Both the position numbers and the translations under genes were made by a program. A stretch of DNA of 64,000 bases, taken from NCBI GenBank assembly GCA_002025645.1, contig CP018783.1, forward strand, positions 1,054,001 to 1,118,000, written 5' to 3'. How positions within the stretch are numbered: the first letter of the stretch is position 1; each line of letters begins with the position of its first letter. This DNA is from Curtobacterium pusillum. GTDB taxonomy: Bacteria; Actinomycetota; Actinomycetes; Actinomycetales; Microbacteriaceae. Below, one piece after another: positions 26,939-36,051 of the stretch. The notes beneath the pieces are model-generated. The model did not search any database and was not told the origin of the DNA. It worked only from the letters and a program-made list of their open reading frames with translations.

Positions 26939-28750
26939 ATGAGCTCCCCCTTCGCGCGACCCAAGAAGACCGACGGCCCCCGCGCCAGCTTCGGCCGACT
27001 GCTGGGCTACCTGTTCGAGAACAAGCCGGCGATGGTCGTGATCATCGTGCTGAGCATCCTCGGCGCGGGTGCGTCCCTCGCGCAGCCGCTGCTCGTGAAC
27101 CAGGTGGTCACGGCGGTGCAGCACGGCAACACGCTCAGCATGCTCGTGTGGGCCCTCGTCGCTCTCGTGCTCGTGTCCGGCGTCCTGAACGGCGTCCAGC
27201 ACTTCCTGCTCCAGCGTGCAGGTGAGGGCGTGGTCCTCTCCACGCGCCGCAAGCTCATCGCCCGCATCCTCAACCTGCCGATCTCCGAGTTCGACACGCG
27301 TCGCACCGGTGACCTCGTGTCCCGGGTCGGCAGCGACACCACGCTGCTCCGCGCGGTGCTCACGCAGGGGCTCATCGAGTCGATCGGCGGCGCCCTCACC
27401 TTCATCGGCGCCGTCATCGCGATGGCGATCATCGACCCGCTGCTGCTCGGCATCACGGTCGTCATCGTGCTCGTCGCCATCGTCGTCGTCGGTGGGCTGA
27501 GCCGCCGCATCCGCATCGCGTCGAAGAAGGCGCAGGAGAAGGTCGGCGACCTCACCGCCGCCGTCGAGCGCGGCATCGGCGCCGTCCGCACCATCCGCGC
27601 CGCGGGCGCCACCGAGCGCGAGGTGCAGGAGGTCGACAGCCACGCGACCGAGGCCTACAAGCGCGGCCTCGACATCGCGAAGATGTCGGCGTTCGTCGTC
27701 CCGGTCGCGAGCATCGTCATGCAGGTGGCGTTCATCGCCGTGCTCGGCGTCGGTGGCGCGCAGGTCGCCGCCGGCACGATCACGATCGCCACGCTCATCA
27801 CGTTCATCCTGCTGCTCTTCATGATGATCATGCCGCTCGGCCAGGCCATGGGCGCGGTCGTCGCCGTCGCCCAGGCGCTCGGCGCCCTCGGGCGCATCGA
27901 GGAGATCCTGCACCTGCCGACCGAGGCCCAGGACGACGGCGCGGTGCGCGTCGCCGCCGCGGTCGAGACCGACGACGCAGTCACGTTCGAGCACGTGTCG
28001 TTCCGGTACGGCGGTCCCGCCGACGGGCCTGGAGGCACGGATCCCCTCCCCGAGACCGCCGACACCGACCAGGCGGTGCTGCACGACGTCTCCTTCCGGG
28101 TGCCGCGCGGATCACGCGTCGCCCTGGTGGGGCCGTCCGGTGCGGGCAAGTCGACGACGCTGGCGCTCATCGAGCGGTTCTACGACCCGACCGACGGCGT
28201 GATCCGGCTCGGCGGCGTCGACGTCCGCGGGCTGGACCGTGCCGAGCTCCGCGCCCAGATCGGCTACGTCGAGCAGGACGCGCCGGTGCTGGCCGGCACC
28301 ATCCGGGCGAACCTGCTGCTCGGGTCACCGAACGCGACCGAGGACGACTGCGTCCGCGTGCTCGAGGCGGTCAACCTCGGCGAGGTCCTGCACCGGGACC
28401 CGCGCGGCCTCGACGCCCAGGTGGGTGAGGACGGCGTCATGCTCTCCGGTGGTGAGCGGCAGCGTCTCGCGATCGCCCGTGCGCTGCTCGCCGCTCCCCC
28501 GATCCTGCTGCTCGACGAGTCCACGTCGTCGCTCGACGGCGTGAACGAGCAGAAGATGCGGCTCGCGATCGACGCCGTGGCCGAGGACCGCACGCTGCTC
28601 GTGATCGCGCACCGGCTGTCCACGGTGGTCGACTCTGACGTGATCGTCGTGCTCGAGCACGGTCGGGTCGTCGGGGTCGGCACGCACTCCGAGCTCGTGG
28701 AGTCCACGCCGCTGTACCGCGACCTGGCGAAGCACCAGCTCCTGGTCTGA
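26939..28750 (+). CDS. ABC exporter, fused permease and ATPase
   Basis: 603 aa. Residues 1-330 are a six-helix ABC exporter membrane domain. The nucleotide-binding domain follows, with GPSGAGKST near 398, the signature LSGGERQRLA near 503, ILLLDES near 522 and the IAHRLS switch. It resembles multidrug/lipid half-transporters that work as homodimers. A proline/glycine-rich insertion lies between the first strands of the ATPase domain (near 360-378). The start at 26939 is 7 nt after the HTH gene, and it converges with the aldehyde dehydrogenase gene 18 nt further on. Confidence 0.9.
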   Translation: MSSPFARPKKTDGPRASFGRLLGYLFENKPAMVVIIVLSILGAGASLAQPLLVNQVVTAVQHGNTLSMLVWALVALVLVSGVLNGVQHFLLQRAGEGVVLSTRRKLIARILNLPISEFDTRRTGDLVSRVGSDTTLLRAVLTQGLIESIGGALTFIGAVIAMAIIDPLLLGITVVIVLVAIVVVGGLSRRIRIASKKAQEKVGDLTAAVERGIGAVRTIRAAGATEREVQEVDSHATEAYKRGLDIAKMSAFVVPVASIVMQVAFIAVLGVGGAQVAAGTITIATLITFILLLFMMIMPLGQAMGAVVAVAQALGALGRIEEILHLPTEAQDDGAVRVAAAVETDDAVTFEHVSFRYGGPADGPGGTDPLPETADTDQAVLHDVSFRVPRGSRVALVGPSGAGKSTTLALIERFYDPTDGVIRLGGVDVRGLDRAELRAQIGYVEQDAPVLAGTIRANLLLGSPNATEDDCVRVLEAVNLGEVLHRDPRGLDAQVGEDGVMLSGGERQRLAIARALLAAPPILLLDESTSSLDGVNEQKMRLAIDAVAEDRTLLVIAHRLSTVVDSDVIVVLEHGRVVGVGTHSELVESTPLYRDLAKHQLLV

Positions 28751-28768
28751 CGCCGGGCCGGCTGCCGC

Positions 28769-30280
28769 TCAGGCGGCGAAGGGGTCTGGCGTCAGGACGT
28801 AGACGCTCTCGAGGTACTCCTCGATCCCCTCGTGGGACCCCTCGCGGCCGAGGCCGGAGGACTTCACACCACCGAACGGGAACGCGGCGTTCGACACGAC
28901 GCCGGTGTTCAGCCCGAGCATCCCCGTCTCGAGGCGCTCGGCCAGCCGCTGCCCTCGGGCGAAGTCCGACGTGTACGCGTACGCGATCAGCCCGAACTCG
29001 GTGTCGTTCGCGAGCCGGATCCCTTCTTCCTCGGTGGTGAAGCGCGTGATCGACACCACGGGCCCGAAGATCTCCGTGGTGAGGATGTCCGACCCGGGCT
29101 GCACGTCGTCGAGGACCGTCGGCGCGTAGTACGTCCCCGGGCGGTCGACGCGCTGACCGCCGGTGACGAGCCGGGCTCCGCGGGCGACGGCGTCGTCGAC
29201 GAGTCGGGCGGCCTTGTCCACCGCTCGTTCGTCGATGAGCGGCCCCATCGTGGTGCCCTCCTCGCTCCCCCGGCCGATCCGGAACTCGTCGACCTTGGCG
29301 GTGAGCGCTGCCGTGAAGGCGTCGGCGATGCCCTCCTGCACGAAGAAGCGGTTCGCGGCGGTGCAGGCCTCGCCGACGTTGCGGAACTTCGCGAGCATCG
29401 CGGCCGTGACCGCGGTGTCGAGGTCGGCGTCGTCGAACACCAGGAGCGGGGCGTTGCCGCCGAGCTCCATGCTCGTCTTGAGGACGTTGTCGGCGGCCTG
29501 CTTCAGGAGCGCCGAGCCGACGGGCGTCGATCCCGTGAAGGTCAGCTTCCGGAGCCGGCGGTCGGCGATGATCGGCTCGGACAGTCCCTTCGCGTCGAGG
29601 GACGGCACCACGTTGAGGACCCCGTCCGGCAGGCCGGCACGACGGAACAGCTCGACGAGGAAGAGCGTCGTGAGCGGCGTGAGCTCGGCGGGCTTCACGA
29701 CGACGGTGCACCCGGCCGCGAGGGCTGGGCCGATCTTCCGGGTCGCCATCGCCAGCGGAAAGTTCCACGGGGTGATCGCGTACACCGGGCCGACCGGTCG
29801 CTTCAGCACGATCGCACGGCCGGTGCCCTCCGGGTTGGTGCGGTAGTCGCCGCCGATGCGGACGGCCTCCTCGGAGAACCAGCGGAGGAACTCACCACCG
29901 TAGGTGACCTCGCCACGGGCCTCGGCGAGGGGCTTCCCCATCTCCAGCGTCATGAGCGCTGCCAGGTCCTCGGCGTGCTCGCGCACGAGGTCGAACGCTG
30001 CACGGAGCAGGTCGGAGCGCTGCCGCGGCGGGGTGGCGGCCCACGAGTCCTGTGCGGCGACGGCAGCGTCGAGCGCGGCGATGCCGTCCTCGGGGGTGGC
30101 GTCCGCGACCTCCGCGAGCACCTCGCCCGTCGAGGGATCGCGCACGGGGAAGGTCGCACCACTCGAGGCTGCACGCCAGCGCCCACCGATGAACAGGCCG
30201 GTCGGGACCCCCTCCACCGAGACGTTGGCGTCGGCGACCGTCGTGGTCGGGGCGGTGGTGGGGGTCGTGGTGTCCGTCAC
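28769..30280 (-). CDS. gabD: NAD(P)+-dependent aldehyde dehydrogenase, succinate-semialdehyde type
   Basis: 503 aa from a GTG at 30280 that follows GGAGGAG. Visible motifs are TPWNFPLAMATRKIGPALAAG (NAD site), FTGSTPVG, SMELGGNAP (catalytic Glu near 271) and GEACTAANRF (catalytic Cys near 305). The overall pattern is closest to succinate-semialdehyde dehydrogenases, but other semialdehydes are possible. The first 25 residues are a Thr-rich tail. It overlaps the nicotinamidase gene by 4 bp, an association with NAD metabolism that may be only transcriptional. Confidence 0.85.
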   Translation of the reverse strand: MTDTTTPTTAPTTTVADANVSVEGVPTGLFIGGRWRAASSGATFPVRDPSTGEVLAEVADATPEDGIAALDAAVAAQDSWAATPPRQRSDLLRAAFDLVREHAEDLAALMTLEMGKPLAEARGEVTYGGEFLRWFSEEAVRIGGDYRTNPEGTGRAIVLKRPVGPVYAITPWNFPLAMATRKIGPALAAGCTVVVKPAELTPLTTLFLVELFRRAGLPDGVLNVVPSLDAKGLSEPIIADRRLRKLTFTGSTPVGSALLKQAADNVLKTSMELGGNAPLLVFDDADLDTAVTAAMLAKFRNVGEACTAANRFFVQEGIADAFTAALTAKVDEFRIGRGSEEGTTMGPLIDERAVDKAARLVDDAVARGARLVTGGQRVDRPGTYYAPTVLDDVQPGSDILTTEIFGPVVSITRFTTEEEGIRLANDTEFGLIAYAYTSDFARGQRLAERLETGMLGLNTGVVSNAAFPFGGVKSSGLGREGSHEGIEEYLESVYVLTPDPFAA

Positions 30281-30900
30281 AGTACTGCTCCTCCGGGGTT
30301 CGCCAACCCCTCGTCCATGTCGCTGTGGTCGACGTGCCCGCCGGCCGTGCGGATCTCGTCGAGCGCGCGGGTGCTCCGGTCCGTGTCCACGCCCGCGACC
30401 AGGTCGTCGAACACGGCGACGTCGTACCCGGCCGCCAGTGCGTCGAGGGCCGTCGCGCGGACGCAGTGGTCGGTGGCGAGGCCGATGACGTCGACCGTCG
30501 TCACGTGGTGCTCGGCGAGGAGTTCGGGCAGCAGGACGCCGCCCTCGGTCCGGGCCTGGAACGCCGAGTAGTCCGGGGTCCCCTGGCCCTTGAACACGTC
30601 GACGTCGACGTACGCGGTGTCGAGTTCCGGGTGGTACTCGGCCCCCGGCGTGCCCGCGACGCAGTGCACGGGCCACGTGGTCACGAAGTCCGGACCCTCG
30701 GGACCGGCGAAGTGCCCGCCGTTGTCGTCGTCGCCGTGGTGCCAGTCGCGGGAGCCGACGACGAGGTCGTACTCGTCCTCGGCGTGGCGGTGGAGGAACG
30801 CCGAGATGCGGGCGGCGAGCTCCGCCCCGCCGGCGACCGCGAGCGCGCCGTCCTCGGTGAAGTCGTTCTGGACGTCGACGATGAGCAGTGCCCTGGCCAT
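30277..30900 (-). CDS. pncA: Nicotinamidase/pyrazinamidase
   Basis: 207 aa isochorismatase-like hydrolase. Catalytic Asp9 is in LLIVDVQNDF, the metal site is in SRDWHHGDDDNGGHF, and the catalytic Cys is in GLATDHCVRATALDA. It converts nicotinamide to nicotinate for NAD salvage and would activate pyrazinamide. The start at 30900 (MARALL) fits the family; five more upstream residues are possible. Its stop overlaps the dehydrogenase GTG. Confidence 0.92.
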   Translation of the reverse strand: MARALLIVDVQNDFTEDGALAVAGGAELAARISAFLHRHAEDEYDLVVGSRDWHHGDDDNGGHFAGPEGPDFVTTWPVHCVAGTPGAEYHPELDTAYVDVDVFKGQGTPDYSAFQARTEGGVLLPELLAEHHVTTVDVIGLATDHCVRATALDALAAGYDVAVFDDLVAGVDTDRSTRALDEIRTAGGHVDHSDMDEGLANPGGAVL

Positions 30901-30923
30901 GGGGCCATCCAACACCCGACGGC

Positions 30924-32417
30924 TCAGGAACCGGTGAGCTTGCTACCGCACGAGTAGGTGGCAGCGGTGACCGCGTCGAGTGCCGGGAGCGCCGCTGCAC
31001 GCGAGGACCCGATGGCGTAGAACGCGAACGTCAGACGGGTGCCGTCGGCGGCGTCGATGTACCCACCGAGCGTGTTCGCGCTGTCGATCCAGCCGGTCTT
31101 GGCGTGCACCTTGCCGCGGGCGACGGCGTTGGCACCGGTGAACCGGCTGGCGAGCGTGCCGGACTGACCGGACACCGGCAGGGCGTTCGCGAGCGTCCCG
31201 AGGCCCTTGGCACCGGCCTGCACCTGCACCATGAGGTGGGCGACGAAGTTCGGCGAGACGGCGTTCGCGGCGCTCTCGCCCGAGCCGTCCTTGATGACGA
31301 TGCCGGACGGGTCGACGCCGTACGACTTCAGTGCCGTCTGGTACACGGACGTCAACGACGCCGCGGACCCGTTCGAGCCGGACTCCTTCGACGACACCCG
31401 CGCGAGCATCTCGGCGAGGGTGTTGTCCGAGTTCGGGATCATCTGCCCGATGAGCGTCGACACCGGCTGCGACGACACGGTGGCGATCGTGTCGGAGCTC
31501 GTCGTGGCCCGCTTCACGATCTGCGCGTTGGCGGCACCGGCGACCCCGGCGTTCGCGAGGGCCGTGCGGAACAGGTCCCCGGCCCGGCCGACCGGGTCGG
31601 TCGAGCGCGGCGACGTCGCGGCACCGGGGTTCGCCCGGTCGCCGTCGACCATGAGCGCCGTGACGTTCGGCTGGTAGCCGATCGTCCGCTCGCTGACGGG
31701 CCAGGTCGGGTCCCAGGCGTCGGCGTCGTTCCAGTACGTGTCGTCCGTGACGATCGTCGTCACCGGGGTGCTGCCGAGCTTCGCCTTCACCTGCTGGGCG
31801 AGCTGGCCGAGCGTCGGTGCCCCCGGGTAGACGGTCGCCCCACCGGCCGACAGGGTGGCGTCGCCGTGGCCGACGAGCGCGATCGCTCCGCCGGACTCCT
31901 TCGTCACGGTCGTCGGGATGCGGTGGTCCCCGCCGAGCACGGCGAGCGCGGTCGCCGTCGTCAGGGTCTTCATGACGCTGCCGGTCTGCGCGGCCTTGTC
32001 CCCGTTGCGCGAGAACAGGACCTCGCCGGTCTTGGCGTTCATCACGTACCCCTCGAACGCACCGAGCCCGCTCGCCGACGCAGCGGTCGAGATCGTGCAG
32101 GTGCGGAGGGCGGACGGGCCGGCGGCGTCCTTCGGCACCGCCCGACCCGTGGGGGTCGGGGTGCTCGTCGGCGCCGCCGTCGTCGCGGACGGGCTGGCCG
32201 TGGCCGAGGCGTCCGCCACCGGGCGCTCGGACGCCCGCGGCGTCGGCATCGTGGCCGCGGCGACGGCGACCGCTCCCCCTGATCCGAGCACGAGGACGGC
32301 CGCCAGACCGCCGGCGATCCAGGGCACCGGTCGACGGGCGACGGAGGCGCGGACTGCGGCGGCCGCGTCGCGGAGGCGATCCGGGACGGAGCGCGGTGAG
32401 GGCTGCTGGTCGGACAT
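30924..32417 (-). CDS. dacB: D-alanyl-D-alanine carboxypeptidase/endopeptidase (PBP4, peptidase S13)
   Basis: 497 aa. A basic cytoplasmic tail is followed by one transmembrane anchor (about 34-55) and a Ser/Thr/Pro-rich linker to about residue 100. The S13 catalytic set is complete: SVMK (Ser147, Lys150), SDN in IPNSDNTLAEML, and KTG in HAKTGWIDSANTLGG. It trims or cleaves peptidoglycan peptides outside the membrane. The start ATG is at 32417. Flanked on the same strand by the oxidoreductase and pncA. Confidence 0.92.
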   Translation of the reverse strand: MSDQQPSPRSVPDRLRDAAAAVRASVARRPVPWIAGGLAAVLVLGSGGAVAVAAATMPTPRASERPVADASATASPSATTAAPTSTPTPTGRAVPKDAAGPSALRTCTISTAASASGLGAFEGYVMNAKTGEVLFSRNGDKAAQTGSVMKTLTTATALAVLGGDHRIPTTVTKESGGAIALVGHGDATLSAGGATVYPGAPTLGQLAQQVKAKLGSTPVTTIVTDDTYWNDADAWDPTWPVSERTIGYQPNVTALMVDGDRANPGAATSPRSTDPVGRAGDLFRTALANAGVAGAANAQIVKRATTSSDTIATVSSQPVSTLIGQMIPNSDNTLAEMLARVSSKESGSNGSAASLTSVYQTALKSYGVDPSGIVIKDGSGESAANAVSPNFVAHLMVQVQAGAKGLGTLANALPVSGQSGTLASRFTGANAVARGKVHAKTGWIDSANTLGGYIDAADGTRLTFAFYAIGSSRAAALPALDAVTAATYSCGSKLTGS

Positions 32418-32468
32418 CGCGAACGATCCTACGGAACTGCGGGAGGAGCCTCCAGGCCTGATCCGAAG

Positions 32469-33452
32469 TCAGTGGCCGTCGGCCGCGTACCGGATCCCGA
32501 CCTGCCGCCGCGCCTCGTCCATCAGCGCCATGATCGCGATGGTCTCCTCGGGGTCCATCGGACCGCCCTCGTGGGTGCCGGAGGTGACCATCGACTCGAA
32601 TGCCCGCACCTCGTGCGCGTAGCCGGTGAGTTCCTCGCGCCCGTCGAACTCCTCGACGACCGCGCCGTCGCGGTCACGGAGCCGCCAGGTCGTCGGGGTG
32701 AACCACGTGGAGTCGAGGTCGATCCGGCCGTCCTCGCCGATCACCGACGCCGTGTTCGGACTGCGGAGGTCGAGGCCGAAGTGCAGCATCGACTGCGAGC
32801 CACCCTCGTGCGTGAGCACCAGTCCCATCTGCGTGTCGACGCCCTGCTCGCTCAGTGTGCCCGCGGCCACGACCGCCGTCGGGACGCCCAGCACATCGAC
32901 CGCGAAGGAGATCGGGTAGATGCCGAGGTCGAGCATCGCGCCGCCGCCGAGCGCGGGGTCGTTCAACCGGTGCGCTGGGTCGCTCGGCAGGGCCTGGTGG
33001 TGCGTCGCCTCGACCAGCCGGACCCGCCCGATGCGCCCCTCGCTGACGAGCTCGCGGATCATCGACATCTGCGGGAGGAAGCGCGTCCACATCGCCTCCA
33101 TGACGGCGACGTCCGCCCGGCGGGCTGCGTCGACGACCCTGCGGGCCTCGTCAGCCGTGATCGTGAAGGCCTTCTCGACGAGGACGTGCTTGCCTGACTC
33201 GATCGCGAGCAGGGCGTCCTCGGCGTGCCGGGAGTGCGGGGTCGCCACGTACACGGCGTCGACCTCGTCGTCGGCGACGAGGTCCTCGTAGGAACCGTGC
33301 GCCCGCGGGATCCCGAACTCCGCCGCGAACGACTCGGCACTCTCCTGCGTCCGGCTGCCGACCGCGACGAACTCGATGCCCGCGGCGGTGCAGTCGCCCA
33401 CGAAGGAGCGTGCGATGCCGCCCGTGCCGATGACTCCCCAGCGAACCGTCAT
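32469..33452 (-). CDS. Gfo/Idh/MocA family NAD(P)-dependent oxidoreductase
   Basis: 327 aa. The N-terminal Rossmann fold has WGVIGTGGIARSF (residues 5-17), followed by the family's EK motif in VLVEKAFT and a C-terminal alpha/beta substrate domain. Related enzymes oxidise sugars, inositols or trans-dihydrodiols; the substrate cannot be read here. No sugar transporter is adjacent. Single gene, ATG at 33452, divergent from the secreted phosphatase. Confidence 0.85.
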   Translation of the reverse strand: MTVRWGVIGTGGIARSFVGDCTAAGIEFVAVGSRTQESAESFAAEFGIPRAHGSYEDLVADDEVDAVYVATPHSRHAEDALLAIESGKHVLVEKAFTITADEARRVVDAARRADVAVMEAMWTRFLPQMSMIRELVSEGRIGRVRLVEATHHQALPSDPAHRLNDPALGGGAMLDLGIYPISFAVDVLGVPTAVVAAGTLSEQGVDTQMGLVLTHEGGSQSMLHFGLDLRSPNTASVIGEDGRIDLDSTWFTPTTWRLRDRDGAVVEEFDGREELTGYAHEVRAFESMVTSGTHEGGPMDPEETIAIMALMDEARRQVGIRYAADGH

Positions 33453-33569
33453 GCGTCCTGTCTACCAGGACACGACTCCAGCGTTTTGCTATGGACTCCA
33501 CGGGTGACTGCCAGCTAGCGTGCTCCCACGCCCCTCGAACGGGGGCGCCCCCTCCCCGAGAAGGTATCC

Positions 33570-35240
33570 ATGCGCCGATCCGTCCTGTCCGTCGTCGCCA
33601 CCAGCGCGGCGATCGTCCTCACCTCCACCCTCGTCGGCACCACCCCGGCGAACGCGCACGGATGGGGGTCGCCAGGACACTCACCCGGCCACTCGGCCGA
33701 CGCCGGTCTGACGCCGCGGACGCACTTCACGATGGCCGCCGATGGTTCTTCCGGCGCCACCCAGGGCGGTGAGGGCATCCCGAACATCGACTCCGTCAAG
33801 AAGACCATCGCGACGTACTACGGCGACCCCGGCACCGGCCTCGCGAACCGCACCGACTCCCCCTACATCCGCGAGATGCGGTCGATCGTCGCGCAGCAGA
33901 GCGCCGGACTGCAGCGCATCCACGACGCCGCCGTCCGCCACGGCGAGAAGCCGGCGATCGTGCTCGACGCCGACGACACCACCCTGTGGACGTACGACAT
34001 GGAGGTCGCGGACATGCACTTCGTGTTCGACCCCGCCCGGCAGGACGAGTGGGTGCAGGACGAGCGCTTCGCCGCCACCCCCTCGATGGTCGGGTTCGTC
34101 AACCGCGCCTCGGCCATGGGCTTCACCGTGTTCGGGCTGACCGGGCGGAACGACGACCAGAAGACCGCGACCGTCCAGAACCTGTCGAAGGTCGGCTACA
34201 CCGCCTTCACGCAGGACCGGTTCTTCACCAAGTGGACCGGCACGGGCACCTCGCAGCAGCCGTCGTACATCACCTGCGCTGCCGCGAGCTGCACCACCGT
34301 GGAGTACAAGGCCCTCACGCGGAAGCACATCGAACAGGACCTCGGCTACGACATCACCCTGAACATCGGTGACCAGTGGAGCGATCTGCAGGGCGGGTAC
34401 GCCGACCGTTCGGTGAAGCTGCCGAACCCCACCTACTACCTCCCCTCCGCGGACCTGCCCGGCGTGTCCGAGCCACGGCTGACCCCCCGAACGCAGTTCA
34501 CCATGGCGGCGGACGGGTCCTCCGGTGCGACGCAGAGCGGTGAGGGCATCCCCAACATCGACTCCGTCAAGAAGACCATCGCCACGTACTACGGCGACCC
34601 CGGCACCGGCCTCGCGAACCGCACCGACTCCCCCTACATCCGCGAGATGCGCACCATCGTCGCCCGCCAGGCCCCCGTCGTCGCCGCCCAGTGCGCCGTC
34701 GGACGGAAGCTGCACCGCAACCCCGCGATCGTCCTCGACGCCGACGACACCACCCTGTGGACCTACGACATGGAGGTCGCGGACATGCACTTCGTCTTCG
34801 ATCCCGCCCGCCAGGACGAATGGGTCCAGGACGAGCGATTCCCGGCCACCCCGTCGATGACCTCGCTCGTGTCCGTCGCCCAGCGCTCGGGCTGCACGAT
34901 CATCGGCCTCACCGGACGGAACGACGACCAGAAGACCGCGACGATCGAGAACCTCCGGAACGTCGGGTACCCGCAGTTCGCCGCCACCCAGCGCGGCGTG
35001 CAGACGTACTACACGAAGTGGACCGGTGTCGGTGCCTCGCAGCAGCCGTCGTACGTCACCTGCGCCACGGCGAAGTGCACCACGGTCGAGTACAAGTCGC
35101 AGACGCGGGCGCACATCGAGTCTCGTGCCGGCGGCCGGTTCGAGGTCGTCGCCAACTTCGGTGACCAGTACAGCGACCTGCTCGGCGGGTCGGCGGACCG
35201 CAGTGTGAAGCTGCCGAACCCGACGTACTACCTGCCCTGA
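33570..35240 (+). CDS. Secreted acid phosphatase with two tandem class B-like HAD domains
   Basis: 556 aa. Residues 1-29 are a Sec signal peptide ending ANAHG. Domain 1 runs from about 47 to 300 and domain 2 from about 304 to 556. Each has the nucleophile motif LDADDTTLW (Asp133 and Asp135; Asp390 and Asp392), TGRNDDQK, and a late GDQ(W/Y)SDL acidic motif, so both look active. They are offset by exactly 257 residues and are nearly identical in parts. Family knowledge: secreted HAD acid phosphatases release phosphate from nucleotides and other monoesters. A GAGAAGG site precedes the ATG. A tandem pair in one chain is unusual. Confidence 0.88.
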   Translation: MRRSVLSVVATSAAIVLTSTLVGTTPANAHGWGSPGHSPGHSADAGLTPRTHFTMAADGSSGATQGGEGIPNIDSVKKTIATYYGDPGTGLANRTDSPYIREMRSIVAQQSAGLQRIHDAAVRHGEKPAIVLDADDTTLWTYDMEVADMHFVFDPARQDEWVQDERFAATPSMVGFVNRASAMGFTVFGLTGRNDDQKTATVQNLSKVGYTAFTQDRFFTKWTGTGTSQQPSYITCAAASCTTVEYKALTRKHIEQDLGYDITLNIGDQWSDLQGGYADRSVKLPNPTYYLPSADLPGVSEPRLTPRTQFTMAADGSSGATQSGEGIPNIDSVKKTIATYYGDPGTGLANRTDSPYIREMRTIVARQAPVVAAQCAVGRKLHRNPAIVLDADDTTLWTYDMEVADMHFVFDPARQDEWVQDERFPATPSMTSLVSVAQRSGCTIIGLTGRNDDQKTATIENLRNVGYPQFAATQRGVQTYYTKWTGVGASQQPSYVTCATAKCTTVEYKSQTRAHIESRAGGRFEVVANFGDQYSDLLGGSADRSVKLPNPTYYLP

Positions 35241-35313
35241 GGCACGGCCCGCTCGAACGCGGACGCCCCCGGTCAGGTTGCTCGGACCGTCCGTGGCGCG
35301 TGCCCCGGAACGA

Positions 35314-35349
35314 ACGAAGCCCCCACGAGCGACCTCGTGGGGGCTTCGT
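35314..35349. terminator. Bidirectional intrinsic terminator
   Basis: A 16-bp perfect stem (arm ACGAAGCCCCCACGAG) with a 4-nt loop, in the gap between the convergent phosphatase and small secreted-protein genes. The A-rich left flank and the TCGTCGTCG right flank are compatible with use on both strands. Confidence 0.85.
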
Positions 35350-35408
35350 CGTCGTCGACGGGCAGACCGCCGCTCGGCTCCGTCGTCGTGCAGTCGGTCT
35401 GCTAGCTG

Positions 35409-35789
35409 CTAGCTGCTCGCGGCGAGGAGCGGCGCGAGCAGCGCGGCACCGATCGTGCTGTAGATGATGCAGTCCGTCGGGTTGTCGACGCAGTACTGGT
35501 TCGCCGACTTGTGCGCCCGCTTCACGCGCGCGACGAAGTCCGCCCAGGTCTTCGTGTGGCGCAGATCGATCTGGACGACCACCTTGCCGTTCTTCGAGAT
35601 CCGGTAGATGCCACCGTCGCACTTCGAGGGGCTGGTCTTGCTCGTGTACTGGATGGGGGCTCCGCCGCCGTTGAAGCACGCGTAGTTCGTGCTGCCCGCG
35701 GCGTTGGCCGCGGTCGGCACCGGTCCCGCTCCCCCTGCGATGATCGCGATCGATGCGGCCGTCATCGCGACCCTGGTCCGTAGCTTCAT
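35409..35789 (-). CDS. Small secreted protein of unknown function
   Basis: 126 aa. Residues 1-30 are a typical signal peptide (basic start, hydrophobic core, PTAANA cleavage site). The mature part of about 96 residues has four Cys, enough for two disulphides, a basic central helix (ARVKRAHKSANQY) and a hydrophobic C-terminal end (IIYSTIGAALLAPLLAASS). Cationic core plus membrane-seeking tail recalls bacteriocin-like or host-interaction peptides, but I recognise no family. No immunity or transporter gene is adjacent. It converges with the phosphatase gene. Confidence 0.7.
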   Translation of the reverse strand: MKLRTRVAMTAASIAIIAGGAGPVPTAANAAGSTNYACFNGGGAPIQYTSKTSPSKCDGGIYRISKNGKVVVQIDLRHTKTWADFVARVKRAHKSANQYCVDNPTDCIIYSTIGAALLAPLLAASS

Positions 35790-35880
35790 TCGTCCCCTAC
35801 CCCTCTGCCAGCGGGATCGCTGACCCGGTGACGAAGGTAGTTCCGGGCGGTACCGGATGCGTCAGCCCATCGGACGACCC

Positions 35881-35922
35881 GCACCGGCCGGTGCGACAGG
35901 TGCGGTGGTCGATCGACCACCG
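35881..35922. promoter_or_regulatory. Two adjacent perfect palindromes upstream of the small secreted protein
   Basis: GCACCGGCCGGTGC (35881-35894) and CGGTGGTCGATCGACCACCG (35903-35922) are both exact palindromes without loop, in the 260-bp gap between the secreted-protein gene and tRNA-Thr. Their dyad form and position about 90-135 bp upstream of that gene fit operator sites, but no bound regulator can be named. Confidence 0.4.
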
Positions 35923-36001
35923 TCCCGCCGTCCGATCGGCCAGGATCACCGGTGTCGGCGGGCCCACCCCGACGAGCACGGGTGCACCCGGCAACGCGAA
36001 G

Positions 36002-36044
36002 AAGCCCCGGTCGAACATGCAAGAAGCACGTCTGACCGGGGCTT
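36002..36044 (-). terminator. Intrinsic terminator after tRNA-Thr
   Basis: AAGCCCCGGTC pairs perfectly with GACCGGGGCTT across a 21-nt loop. It lies directly 3' of the minus-strand tRNA; on + it is followed by a short T run, so it may work both ways. Confidence 0.7.
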
Positions 36045-36051
36045 TTCGTGG

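Noticed and set aside
32440..32462. GGAGGAGCCTCCAGGCC near 32442 as another palindrome-family copy
   Set aside because: Too short and without the GCGCGG core.
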